Notes under the pieces: model-generated | The model's database searches: none | What the model was told of the DNA's origin: nothing | Seen by the model: only the letters and a program-made list of their open reading frames with translations | Shown: one piece after another, positions 45,701-57,700 of the stretch | Numbering within the stretch: position 1 is the first letter of the stretch | How the letters are laid out: each line of letters begins with the position of its first letter | Program-made: the position numbers and the translations under genes | Source: Podarcis raffonei | Taxonomy: Eukaryota; Chordata; Lepidosauria; Squamata; Lacertidae | Assembly: GCF_027172205.1 (NCBI RefSeq) | Contig: NC_070619.1 | Coordinates: 382,001 to 446,000 of the forward strand | Reading direction: 5' to 3' | DNA: 64,000 nucleotides

Positions 45701-48700
45701 AAAAGTATATGTGATGAGCAAACAACGCTGGTTAGGTTTCAAGAAGTTCTGTGAAATTTGAGGAGTATTGTCAAAATGAAATATGATTGGGAGGGTATAC
45801 TTAAAGGCAATACTAAATAAGGGAATGTGTAATCAAAAATTAAATATGGATGATTGTCAGAGAAGCTGAAGGAAGTCCAAAAGAGATAATTTGTGAAAAA
45901 TTTTGATATGGAATTAGATGTATATTTGAAAATCAATAAAAATTAGTATAAAAAAAAAGAAAGAAGGAGAGCCTGTGTGTCGGTCTGTTTTTGAAGGGGG
46001 AGCCCTCTCTCCCCCCCACCCCCTCCTTTAAAACAAATTTTTTCCCCACACCACTGCCACAGCTACAGTTACCTCTCCCTCTCCACCCCCTCTTCTTCTT
46101 CCCATGTCTCCTCTTCCTTCTCTTTTTCTCTCCCCCTCCCTCTCTACATCCCCGCCCCCTTCCCCCCCCTTTAAAGAAAACACATACACTTACACACATA
46201 CCACTGTAGTATACTTTCCCCTCTCGTACTATAGCTAAATCACTGCAATCTATAACCACTGTTATTACTCTACTTTCTCTTCTTCTCTCTTTCTTTCCCC
46301 CTTTCTGTCTTCCCCCCTCCCTTTTATTTTACTCTAATCTCGCCTTCTTCCCTCCTTTTCTTTTTCTTTGTTTCTTCTCTCTTTTCTCTTCTTTCTCTTT
46401 TCCCTCCACCCTTTGCCTATACAGTGGTGCCTCGCAAGACGAAATTAATTCGTTCCGCAAGTTTTTTCTTCTTGCGAGTTTTTCTTCTTGCGAAGCACGG
46501 TTTCCCATAGGAATGCATTGAAAATCAATCAATGTGTGCCTATGGAAACCGCCTTCAGACCAGGTCCGGGGACAGTCTGTCCCCCGACCTCTTCTGAAGG
46601 CTGGGGGGGGGGGACAAGGGCTTTTCTTCCCACCACCGCTGTCCCGGGGGCTTTTAAAATGCTGGCGGGCGGCAGCGCAGCGTTCGCTGCCGCCCGCCAG
46701 CAGTTTCAGATCGCCCTGGGGCAGCGGAGAAGTCTCCGCTGTCCCGGGGGCTTTTAAAATGCTGGAGGGTTGCAGCGCAGCGTTCGCTGCCGCCCGCCAG
46801 CAGTTTCAGATCGCCCGGGACAGCGGAGAAGTCTCCGCTGTCCCGGGGGCTTTTAAAATGATGGCGGGCTGCAGCGCAGCGTTCGCTGCCACCCGCCAGC
46901 ATTTTCAGATCGCCCGGGACAGCGGAGAAGTCTCCACTGTCCCGGGAAGGCAGGCGGGGGGAGCAAAGACTTTTGCCCCCCGCCGGCCTTCAGAAGAGGT
47001 CCAGGACCTCTTCTGAAGGCCGGCGGAGATTTCCCTGTTGGCTTTCTTCTTGCGAAGCAAGCCCATAGGGAAATTCGTTTTGCGAAGCACCTCCAAAACG
47101 GAAAACTCTTTCGTCTTGCGAGTTTTTCGTTTTGCGAGGTGTTCGTCTTGCAAGGCACCACTGTATTCTGTTGTGTCTGGTCCTGTTCCTGTTCTTAACC
47201 CCGCCTTCCACCTTCATTGGACCCTAGTATCCCTTTAGCGTATATAAGTGTGCAGGTGTGTACACATGGGTGCACCCACAAATAACCCCCCTCAAACACA
47301 CTTTTCCCTTGGCCCACTCCTCTGGTCTCTCGCATCTCTGTCTGTTAACCCACCCCCTTTTTATGTGACTGTCTGTCTGTTGGTCTACACGCCTGTCAGC
47401 TTACCTACCCCCCACTCTGGTGGCACTGCTGAGGTGACCATGTGAACCCCAGAGAAGTTCTTAAAACACAGCCTAGACTCGACACAAATGGCCACCTAAC
47501 CGAACGCTCTGTAAAAGCCACCAGTCAACAACGCCTGTTCAGCTCAGCAACCCAACAACATCCAGGAACCATCACCACCACAACTCCTAACCGCAACACG
47601 CCCTACTCAAAGCCAAAGTGAAAGCATTTGGGTCAAAATTAAGGGAGAGAAGAATAACAGTGACCTCATTGTGGGAGTTTACTATAGATCCCCAAGCCAA
47701 ACGGAGGACATAGATGATGCCTTCCTGGAACAGATGGCCAAGCATGCAAAAGGAAGGGAGATAGTAGTAATGGGGGACTTCAATTACCCGGATATTTGTT
47801 GGATGTCAAACTCAGCCAAGAGCATAAGGTCAAACAGATTCCTCACTGGCCTTGCAGACAACTTCATTGTCCAGAAAGTGGGAGAAGCAACAAGAGGAAC
47901 AGCCATTTTAGATCTGGTCCTAACCAATGTTGATGACCTGGTTAGTGGGGTAGAAGTGGAAGGATCATTAGGCGCGAGTGATCATGCTCTTCTGAAGTTT
48001 ACTATACAGCGGAAAGGAGCAGCCAAGCATACTAGGACTCAATTTCTCGACTTTAAGAAAGCCGACTTCATAAAACTTAGGGAAGTGCTGGGTGAGATCC
48101 CATGGACAGTAATACTAAAAGGAAAGGGAGTTCATGATGGCTGGGAGTTTGTTAAGAGGGAGATAGTAAAAGCACAACTTCAGGGAATACCAATGAGACA
48201 ACTCCTCCCACAGCTAATCACCTACCTCAACAGAAGCCCTGCCCCCTGACCTTTGCACAGGGAGAGCAGCTAATCAGCCACAAGAAACTCACACAAGAAA
48301 ACCCTTTTTGTTCCTTCTTCAGCCGCTGCCCTACAAGCTCTGAATCTACAAGCTTCTGTCTCCCTGAATCACGAACTCTGTTGCGCCACTCATTACTACC
48401 CAAACTTAGTAGTACCCAGTACTAGGAACTCTATACAGGGGTCTGCCATTCTCACCCTTGACCATCAGTATTACCACCTGAGGTGCACCAACGGGACCTA
48501 TCTACTTTATGGTCAGGGGGAGATCTCCAAACACCCGAATTGGACCGAGGTTGAAACCGGAGGGGCTACCCACACTTATACAGATTCTCACCACCCCTCC
48601 GAAAATCTGATCTTTGCTTCCAATGTCTTTATATGACCCCTGAACTAAGGAAACCTCAGCTGCAAGGACTTTGCCTAAGACGATTCTGTTGCTTATGGAA

Positions 48701-51700
48701 TCTCGGACTTACTCGGGACTGGAAAGTGGCAGAGCACTTAGAAGGCTGGTACCACCCCATAAGCCCCTCCCAAACCCCTGTGTAGGACAATGCTGGCCCT
48801 TTGAGGTATGGGGGAATTGCTAAGGACAGACACCTCCTGAACACCACCAACCCATTACACCCAATTGGCACTGCACCTTGACAACTTGGCGCTGACCCTT
48901 CTTTCCTAGGGCAAGACCTCCTTTCGTCCTGGGAACAGAACTCCTACATCCAACTTCTTGGTCAGGTGGCTAAGGAAACTCCCTACCAGAAGTGTTGGAT
49001 CTGCGCTCACGCACCCAGCCACCTCCAACAAAGTCTTCCACTAGTACCAGTAGCTGTAATGCTGGAACAATACCGCTCTGGAGACATTGCCTCCTGGAAC
49101 TTAACTGCTTTGAACCTTACTCACCAATACTCACCTAACAGGTCCAACCAAAGGACCCCTTTGCTGCCACTTCACCGGAAAGGGGACCTCCACAGAAACT
49201 AGCACCTGTAACATCAACCTTGAGATCCTAGCTACTGGGAAAAGTAACTGTCGCCAACTCAACAGATTCCCAGACCTTTCCAAACCTCACCCTCACCTGG
49301 GCTGCCACAGTGGGTCACCCATCCCCATGGAGGCCAGAGCACTCGGACCTTAAGCTTTTACAGACTTTTGCGTCTGGTAGAATAGTGTCATTCCTCAGTA
49401 GCTTATTCTGGGTGTGTGGACATAGAGTATACACAGTGGTACCTCGGGTTAAGTACTTAATTCATTCTGGAGGTCCGTTCTTAACCTAAAGCACCGCTTT
49501 AGCTAATGGGGCCTCCTGTTGCCGTTGCGCTGCCGGAGCACGATTTCTGTTCTCATCCTGAAGCAAGGTTCTTAACCCGAGGTACCACCGTACCTCGTTA
49601 AGTCCACACATGTCAGGATCCTGCTTTGTGGGGTACATTGTCCAAGAGAAGGCAGGGTCCTACTGGATAGTGGAAGGATCCTGAGTGAGAAGCAGGGAAG
49701 GGAAGACCTCCCAAGGTCAAAGACTGTCCCTTAGAGGGTGTAAGAGAACTTATGATAATCCTGAAGGACTTTAAAGAGGAGTCAGGATTGGGAGTAAATC
49801 TGGAGAAGTCTGAAATTTTATTTTGGAATGTAAATAAAGAGAAGGAAATTGCAAAAATGAGAAAGATGGATATCAATAGGGGGGAAATTAAATACTTGGG
49901 GGTAAATATTATTAAAAATATTGCAGGGATTTCAGATGTAAATTACAAAGAAGCATGAAGGAAGATCAAGAAGGATATAAAATCATGGAAAAATAAGAAT
50001 TTATATATTCTAGGTAGGGTTAGAGCAGTTAAAATCTTTCTGGTACCGAAATTATTATATTTATTTCAAGTAATTACACTACCCATTAGGAAAATATGGT
50101 TCAAAACATGGAATAAGGTATTTAAAAATTGGATTTTTGGAAGTAAAAGAGTTAGAACCTCAGACATAGTAAATTATTCATCTCAAGAAGAGATGGGATG
50201 GGGAATACCGAACTTAAGAATTTTACTATGAAACATTCCAATTGAAAAATCTAATAGATGTTGGATATAAGGATGGGATTAAATGGATAAGGCTGGAGAA
50301 TGAAATAAATGAAGGAATAGGAAGAGAAGGGATATTTAATAGAGATCTTAATACGGCTTTTAAGAAGACAATAGGACCAAGGAAAACTGCGTTAGGAATT
50401 TGGAAGAATTGGAAAACAAAATGGATGCCAACATACTCAAGGTGGACGCCATTAAAATATATGCAGGAGAGTCAAAGGGAACCGGGTTGCCGGAAGAAAT
50501 TAGAAGATCAGGGATTTTATAAATTAAAAGATATGTTTGATGAAGAAGGGAATTTAATTACAAAAAAAGGTTTTTTTAGAAGAAATAGGAAAACAATATT
50601 GGCTGAAAGTGCAAGGACTTTATGATTTAATAAAAACAGGAACAGCAGAGGAAACAATGAGGACAGAAATGAAAATAGATATGGTGCTGAACAAAAGACA
50701 AATAACGGAGAAAGGGATAGCAGGGATCTTATATAAACTGATGATAAGCGACAAAGAATGAAAAGGATAATTCAGATTAAATGGGAGCAGGAAGGTATGA
50801 GCCATCCAAACAAGGCCCAAGAACTGATGAAGAATATAAATATTAGAATAGAAAAGTATAAAGAATTAAGTAGAATTTTTTTATTAAAATGGTATAGAAC
50901 TCTGGCACAAATGGTGTATATAGTGAAAGGGTTTAGTCCCAAATGACGGCATTGTGGTCAGGAAAAAGGACTATATTCACACATGTGGTGGGAATGTAAT
51001 CTGATTACGGAATATTGGCAAAAGATTACAAAGGTAATTTTTGGATTATTTCAAATAAACATAGAAGTTAATAGGGATTTGTTATTTTCGGGAATACTGG
51101 GAAATAAAGTAAAAAGTAATAAGCAAGAGTTGTACAAGATTATGATTCTAGCTGGAATGGCAGTTATTGCTCTGGGATGGAAAGAAAAGGCCAAATGGAA
51201 TATGGAAAAATGGAACGATTATGTATTTGAATACGTACAATGAGAAATATTTGCACATATAGTGGCAGAGGATAGATCGGAAAATAAATGCCAAAAAATC
51301 ACAAATGGGCATTTTACAGAAACTGTAAGGGGGGAAGCCAATCCTAACATACAAGCTCGAATGAACAGACTGTGTACATGGATGAAGAAGGAAGGCCTGA
51401 CCGGGGGCAGGGGGCTGGAGGAATTTTTTATTTTAAAAAAAAAATTGATTGATTGAATTGATTTTGTTATGTAAGCCTTTTTTCCAGAAACCATATATAT
51501 TAACGTTATGCAGTTATGCACTGTAGTATGAATTTTGTTTTATATTCTTTGTCTTATAGTAAATAATAATGTTATGTTACAAAGCAAATTTAATAAAACA
51601 GGTTAAAAAAAATTTTTGAAAAAAAACCAGGTAAAAGATTGTGAGAAGGAAAGCTCTCAGGGGCAAGCTGGGAAGGCTGCTCACTTTCTGTGTGAGACAA

Positions 51701-54700
51701 GAGTTAAGGGTTGATTTTGAGAAAGGACACTGTGATTTCTTTCCCCTTTCTGTTTTGTTCTTATTTAGATTATGTAATGGGAATTGGGGGTTGCTCGTGC
51801 GTAAGTTGCCGCCACCCTTGGCGAGGTTGCCTGGATAAACCTTCCCCTGGCTGGACAGTCCTGATTCCGCGTCTGTCTCAGTCACTGGCAGAATCCGTCA
51901 GTGGGCGTTTCCTGAACTTCTTCCAACATAAAAGTTCCTTGACGGATAGTCTCCGCCTAGCCTCCCTGCGCGGAAGTCTTCTGCGCAGGGTGGGTGTGGG
52001 CAGTGGAGGACCCATACTCTCCCCGCTGGTCTCTGGCGAAGAGTCCTGGAGCCATCTCTCCGAAGCCCGCCTCTGCCCGCCTTTCTCCCTGGTGTAACGC
52101 TGATTTCCTTCCCCGGTCACTGAGTCCCCTCCTTTCCTGCTGGGACCTTCTCCGGCATCGCTTGGGAGCCCTTCCTCCACTCCTGGCTGCAATGGCAGTT
52201 CCCTGACATCCACCTCCCCCCCAGGACCCCCTCCACCTCCGGCCCGCTCCTTTGACCCAATCTCGTCCCTTTCCTCGGCCGACGATGCGGGGAATCCCCT
52301 GAAGGAACTGCCCCCATCCTCTGATGATTCAAACTCTGCTTCCCACCTGCACCTATCTCCTCCCGCGGGGTAACCTTCCCAGTCCGATTCCTCTCCATCT
52401 GACACCTCTCCTCCCTCCCCTTCAGAGGCCGAAAAACCCACAAAATCCTCTTCATCTTCTGTGACTCCAAATTGCTCCTCCCAGAATCTTGCTAGTGGTT
52501 TGGGTTTCCTTGGGAACCTGTTGTGAAACTCCTCCCTAAGATACTCATCCCTGATGGCCTCCGCGGGAACCCACGTGTTTTCTGACTCTGGTTCGCCCTC
52601 CCAGGCCACCAGGTACTCCACCCGGCGCCCTCGCCATCTAGAGTCGAGTATTTCCGGGGCTTGACTGCGAAGTTCCCTCTCCTCCACCTGTGGGTGTATG
52701 GGGACTTCTCCCTCTCGCCCCGGAAATTCCCGTCCCTCCCTGTATGGTGAGAGGAGAGACCTATGGAACACCGGGTGTAATTTCATGCTGGTCGGCAACT
52801 TGAGCTTAAATGCCACGGGGTTTACCTGCTGGGTTACCCAATCCCCAACCCTTTTGGTTTCCCCTTCCCTGCGGTGCTTGTCGGCCTGCCTCTTGTAAGT
52901 TTCCTTGGCCCGTTCCAAGTTCATCTTGAGTTGTTGGTGTAGGGCCTCCATTTCTTCCACAAATTGCTCTGCCACGGGTACACTCCATGCTTCCTCCCCC
53001 CTCCCAGGGAAGGCCCTGGGGTGACACCCATAATTGGCCATGAACGGGCTCATTCCCGTGGACACATGTTCAGCGTTGTTGTATGCAAATTCGGCCAGCG
53101 CTAGTTTCTCCACCCAATCGTTCTGCCTCTCGCTGACGTAGCAGCGTAGGTATTGCTGGAGTATACTGTTCGCTCTTTCCGCTTGCCCGTTGGTCTCCGG
53201 GTGTCTCGCCGTCGAGAAGCTCACCTCGACTTGCAGCAGGCTCATGAGCTTCCTCCAGAACCGGGAAGTAAATTGTTTCCCGCGGTCGGATAAAACCCTC
53301 AAGGGGGCGCCATGCAGCCGGAATATGTGATCCACAAACAACCTGGCTGTTTCCTCTGCCGTCACCACATGCGAGCAGGCTATGAAATGGCACATTTTAG
53401 TTAGTAGATCTACTACCACCATGACGGCCGTTTTCCCCCTTGACTTGGGCAAATCGGTCATGAAATCTATGGACACCACCTCCCATGGTCTTTCCGGCGT
53501 GGGCAAGGGTTCCAGTAACCCTGCGGGTGCAGCCCTCTCCCCCTTTGCCCGCTGGCACCCCCGTACATATTCCCGTACATCTTCCCTCACTCGTGGCCAC
53601 CAGAACTGCCTGGTGACTAGCAACATGGTTTTGTGTTGACCAAAATGCCCCGCCGTTGGGTTGTCGTGGAGTTGTTTGAGTACCCTACCCCTCAAGTTCT
53701 CCCCCGGTACATACAATGCTCCCTTGTAATACAGCACCCCTTCCTTCTCAAAACCGCCATGGTTTTCCCCTGCGTCCCTGAGTTCCCTGATTTTGGTTTG
53801 AGCGAACTCGTCGTCTCTCGTAAGTTCGGCTAGTTCTCGTCCCCCGACCAACACTCCCCCACACACCCATCGGTCCTCGGGGATCACATGTCTGACTTCT
53901 GGTGGTCCCTCTCCTTCCATGTACTCCAGCTTCCGGGAGAGAGTGTCTGCTCTTATGTTTTCCTTTCCCAGCACGTACCGAATCTCGAAGAAAAACTTGG
54001 AAAATTCTTGTGCCCATCGCACCTGTCTCTGGTTGAGCACCCGCGCTGTCCTCCAGTATTCCAGGTTCTTATGGTCCGTACACACCTGGATCTTGTGCTG
54101 CACTCCTATTAGCAAATGTCTCCAGCATCGAAATGCTGCATAAATCGCAAGCAGTTCACGGTCGTACACCGTGTAGTTTTGCTCCGACTTGCTCAGCTTC
54201 CTTGAGAAGAAGGCACACGGCCTCCAGCTGGATTGGTCTCCCAGCTGGAGCAGTACCGCTCCGACGGCTCGGTCTGACGCGTCTGTCTCCAGCCTCATTG
54301 GCTTCTGCAGATCTACGTGCAGGAGCTGCTCTTCCGAAGCGAAGGCCTTCTTCAGCCTTTTAAAGGACTGCTGTGCATCTTCCGTCCAGACGAACTTCCT
54401 TTTGCTACTGTGATGGGCGCGGTTAAGTGGGCGAAGTTCTTGATGAACTTCCGGTAGAAGTTGCTGAACCCTAGGAACCTCTGCACGTCCTTCCGGGTTT
54501 TGGGGGTCTTCCATTCCAGCACCGCCTGCACCTTGCCGGGGTCCATAGCTAGGCCCTTGTCCGACAACCTGTACCCCAGGAACTCGACCTCTCGGGCGTG
54601 GAACTGGCACTTCTCCAACTTGACCCACAGCTGGTGCTTCTGTAGCCTCTTTAGCACTTCCCGGACGTCTCTGACATGTTGCTCCTCGTCGTGCGAATAG

Positions 54701-57700
54701 ATTAACACGTCGTCCAAAAAGGCTACGCAGTTTTTGTACAGCAGGGGCCCCAACACGTGGTGCATGAAAGATTGAAAACAGGCAGAGCCTGATTGTAATC
54801 CAAAAGGCATAAGTAGGTACTCAAAGGCCCCCAAAGGGGTGAACATGGTGGTCTTCCATTCACCCCCCTCCCTCATCCTAATCAAATTGTACGCTCCCCT
54901 GAGGTCCAATTTGGTAAAAATTTCCCCCCGCCTCACCCTTGTTAAAATGTCGTCGATCCTGGGCATTGGGAAGGTCACGGGTTCTGACACAAGGTTCATA
55001 GCCCTGTAATCTACGACCAATCTGGGCTGGTTAGTGTCCCGCTTGTCCACAAAGAACACCTGACTGCCCCCCACCGCCTTTGATTCTCTTATGAAACCTC
55101 TCTTCAGGTTCTTGTCAATAAACAGCCGCAACTCCTGCATCTCCCAGTCAGACATGGCATACAGCTTACCCACCGGCAGCTGAGCCCCTGGGAGTAAGTT
55201 GATTTGGCAGTCAAAGGGCCTATGGGGGGGTAGTCTATCCGCTTCCTTCTCACTGAAGACCTCCTGCAGATCAGCGTATTGAGGTGGCACCTCCCCTTTC
55301 TGCTCCTTATTCCCCTCCTCCTCACCGCCAGCTGCTCCCACCATCCCTTGCCAAGCCTTTCTTTGAGGGCAGACCCTGGCAAAATGTCCTGGCTGTTGGC
55401 AGAGGAAACACTTCTTGGCTGTTTTCCCCTCCTTTTTTCGAATGTCACTGGAGTTTGAAACTCCTTGCGCGCGCGCGCGCGCGCCATCGATTTCCATTGG
55501 CTCCACTGGCTGGGAAGGCTGCCTCGGTATTTCAGGAATCCGGTTGTCATGCCAACGCTCTCCCCTCCCCTCCCGCTTCTCTTGAGCCCGCGCTTCCTGG
55601 CGTACTCCAATCGTAAGCACAGCCTTGGTCAGCTGATCCATCGACTCCGGGCGGGGGGGGCGCGAGAAAGCTCGTCCCTCACCGACGGGGCTAACCCTTC
55701 CTCAAATAACATTTGGACCGGTTCCGAGCTCAGATCCCACCCCAGTCTGTGGATAATCATCGCAAAACGTGACCAGTACTCCCCGTTTGGCTCCCTTGCT
55801 TGCAAGCCATCAGTTCTCGGCGAGTCACACTTTGCTCCACCTGACTGGAAAACATTGTATCCATGGCACCAAAAAATTTCCTCAGGTCTTTTAAGGCAGC
55901 GTTCTGCGTTGCCATTAAGGGTCTGATCCATTCCCTGGCCGCATCCTGAAGATGCCCCAAAACATAAGCCACCCGCTCGCCATCGTCAGCGAAGTCATCA
56001 TACTGCAGTTCCAAAGCGTACTGTACCTCCGTTCTGAACGCATTATAGTCACGGGGGTTCCCCCCAAACTTGTGCACCAGTCCTGGTACCTTCCTTGCAA
56101 TGGGGGTGGGCCTCCCCTGGGCATCCTGAGTCCTCCTTTCGTCTAGCCGCGCCACCAACAGAGCAACCTGCCGTTCCAAGTCTCAGTTTCTCTCCTCCAG
56201 ACTTGGCTGTGCCGCTGCTCGCTGCTGGGCGCCTGCTCCACCGGTTTGACTCATGGTGCTGCCTGTCTTGCCGTTGTGCACAAGCAACGTCAAGGACTGA
56301 CGGATTGCTGTAATGGGAATTGGGGGTTGCTCGTGCGTAAGTTGCCGCCACTCTTGGCGAGGTTGCCTGGATAAACCTTCCCCTGGCTGGACAGTCCTGA
56401 TTCCGCGTCTGTCTCAGTCACTGGCAGAATCCATCAGTGGGCGTTTCCTGAACTTCTTCCAACATAAAAGTTCCTTGACGGATAGTCTCCGCCTAGCCTC
56501 CCTGCGCGAAGTCTTCTGCGCAGGGTGGGTGTGGGCAGTGGAGGACCCGTACTCTCCCCGCTGGTCTCTGGCGAAGAGTCCTGGAGCCATCTCTCCGAAG
56601 CCCGCCTCTGCCCGCCTTTCTCCCTGGTGTAACGCTGATTTCCTTCCCCGGTCGCTGAGTCCCCTCCTTTCCTGCTGGGACCTTCTCCGGCATCGCTTGG
56701 GAGCCCTTCCTCCACTCCTGGCTGCAATGGCAGTTCCCTGCAGATTAGGTTCTTTTATCTTAATGTATTTTTTAAAACTATTATTAAAATCTTATTTTTT
56801 TTAAAAAGGAAGGCAGGATCCCATCAGAGGACTGACTTGGAAGGACCTGGCAAGTAACATGTGCATCATTTTTAAAGTGCATGTTTCTTTGTTTTAAGGG
56901 CAGAAAACCTCGTTCTTCCTCCAACCAATATCTGATCTGAGTCGCAGGCAGTGCAAGGCAGAGGGCAAAGTATTTGGAGCCTCATTCCAGGTTTGCAGAA
57001 AGCAAGACCTTGATATGCTAAGCATCTGGCAGCTGACCAGAGCAGAATTTCACTTTCAGATGCAGCAGCAAACCACTGAGCGAGCGCAGGATTTTAAAAG
57101 CTCATATCCAGGACAGTAAAAATGGCACTGGCCACAAGCAGAGCAGTCAAATTTACACACCAGGGAGAAGTCAATGGTTTGTCAGCAACTCAGTTTTATT
57201 CAGAGGAGACCCACAACCAAAGTCAGCCGTGTCTTTTACTTTCAGTGGGTCTACTCTAAGCAACACTAACCCTGGATAAACCCTAGCGTCCATGCTCCAT
57301 TGTCTTGCAACTTTAGCTCCAAGCAGAGAATGTTTCATTCAACGTGGATTCCTGAAAAGAAACCGGAGATCTGCACCCACTGGGTCCCAAATCTATTCCC
57401 CATGTCAGCATGAAGGCTGGCTAACAAACTCACCAAGAGCTTGTGAGAACTTTGGTCCTAACTTCATGTCACACGCAAAAGGTGTGCAGCAAACAGTTCC
57501 AGAGAGCCGCACCTTCTGCAGGGAAGCAGCTCCTGGAATGGGGGTGTAATTTGGAGCAAAAATGTGTATGTGTGGGGTGGTGGGCTCTTAGCATCCTTTT
57601 CTCCAGCCTGCTCCCCCCCCCCCCAGATTCTTTCCACAATATTTAAGGAGAGGGAATGCTTTCCTGCTGGAAAGCAGCAGGCAGGGAAAGCAGATAGCCT

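Larger units (their letters stand above)
51773..56742 (-). mobile_element. Near full-length Ty3/gypsy chromovirus in LMNB2 intron 2
   Basis: Two LTRs (5' LTR 56,309-56,742; 3' LTR 51,773-52,208) with about six differences in roughly 433 bp and a 5-bp target duplication GATTA (51,768-51,772 and 56,743-56,747). On minus: a gag-like region ([16 protein letters not shown]), a CCHC knuckle [14 protein letters not shown], reverse transcriptase with FLDDVLIYS, RNase H ([27 protein letters not shown]), integrase ([22 protein letters not shown]) and a C-terminal chromodomain. The LTR difference of roughly 1.4 percent implies an insertion of a few million years, depending on the local rate. It keeps long frames but appears broken in a few places. 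It is in the sense orientation of LMNB2. Confidence 0.95.

Noticed and set aside
46654-46902. Coding frames in the GC-rich core of the 742-bp MITE
   Set aside because: They come from the three tandem hairpin units and carry no transposase motif.
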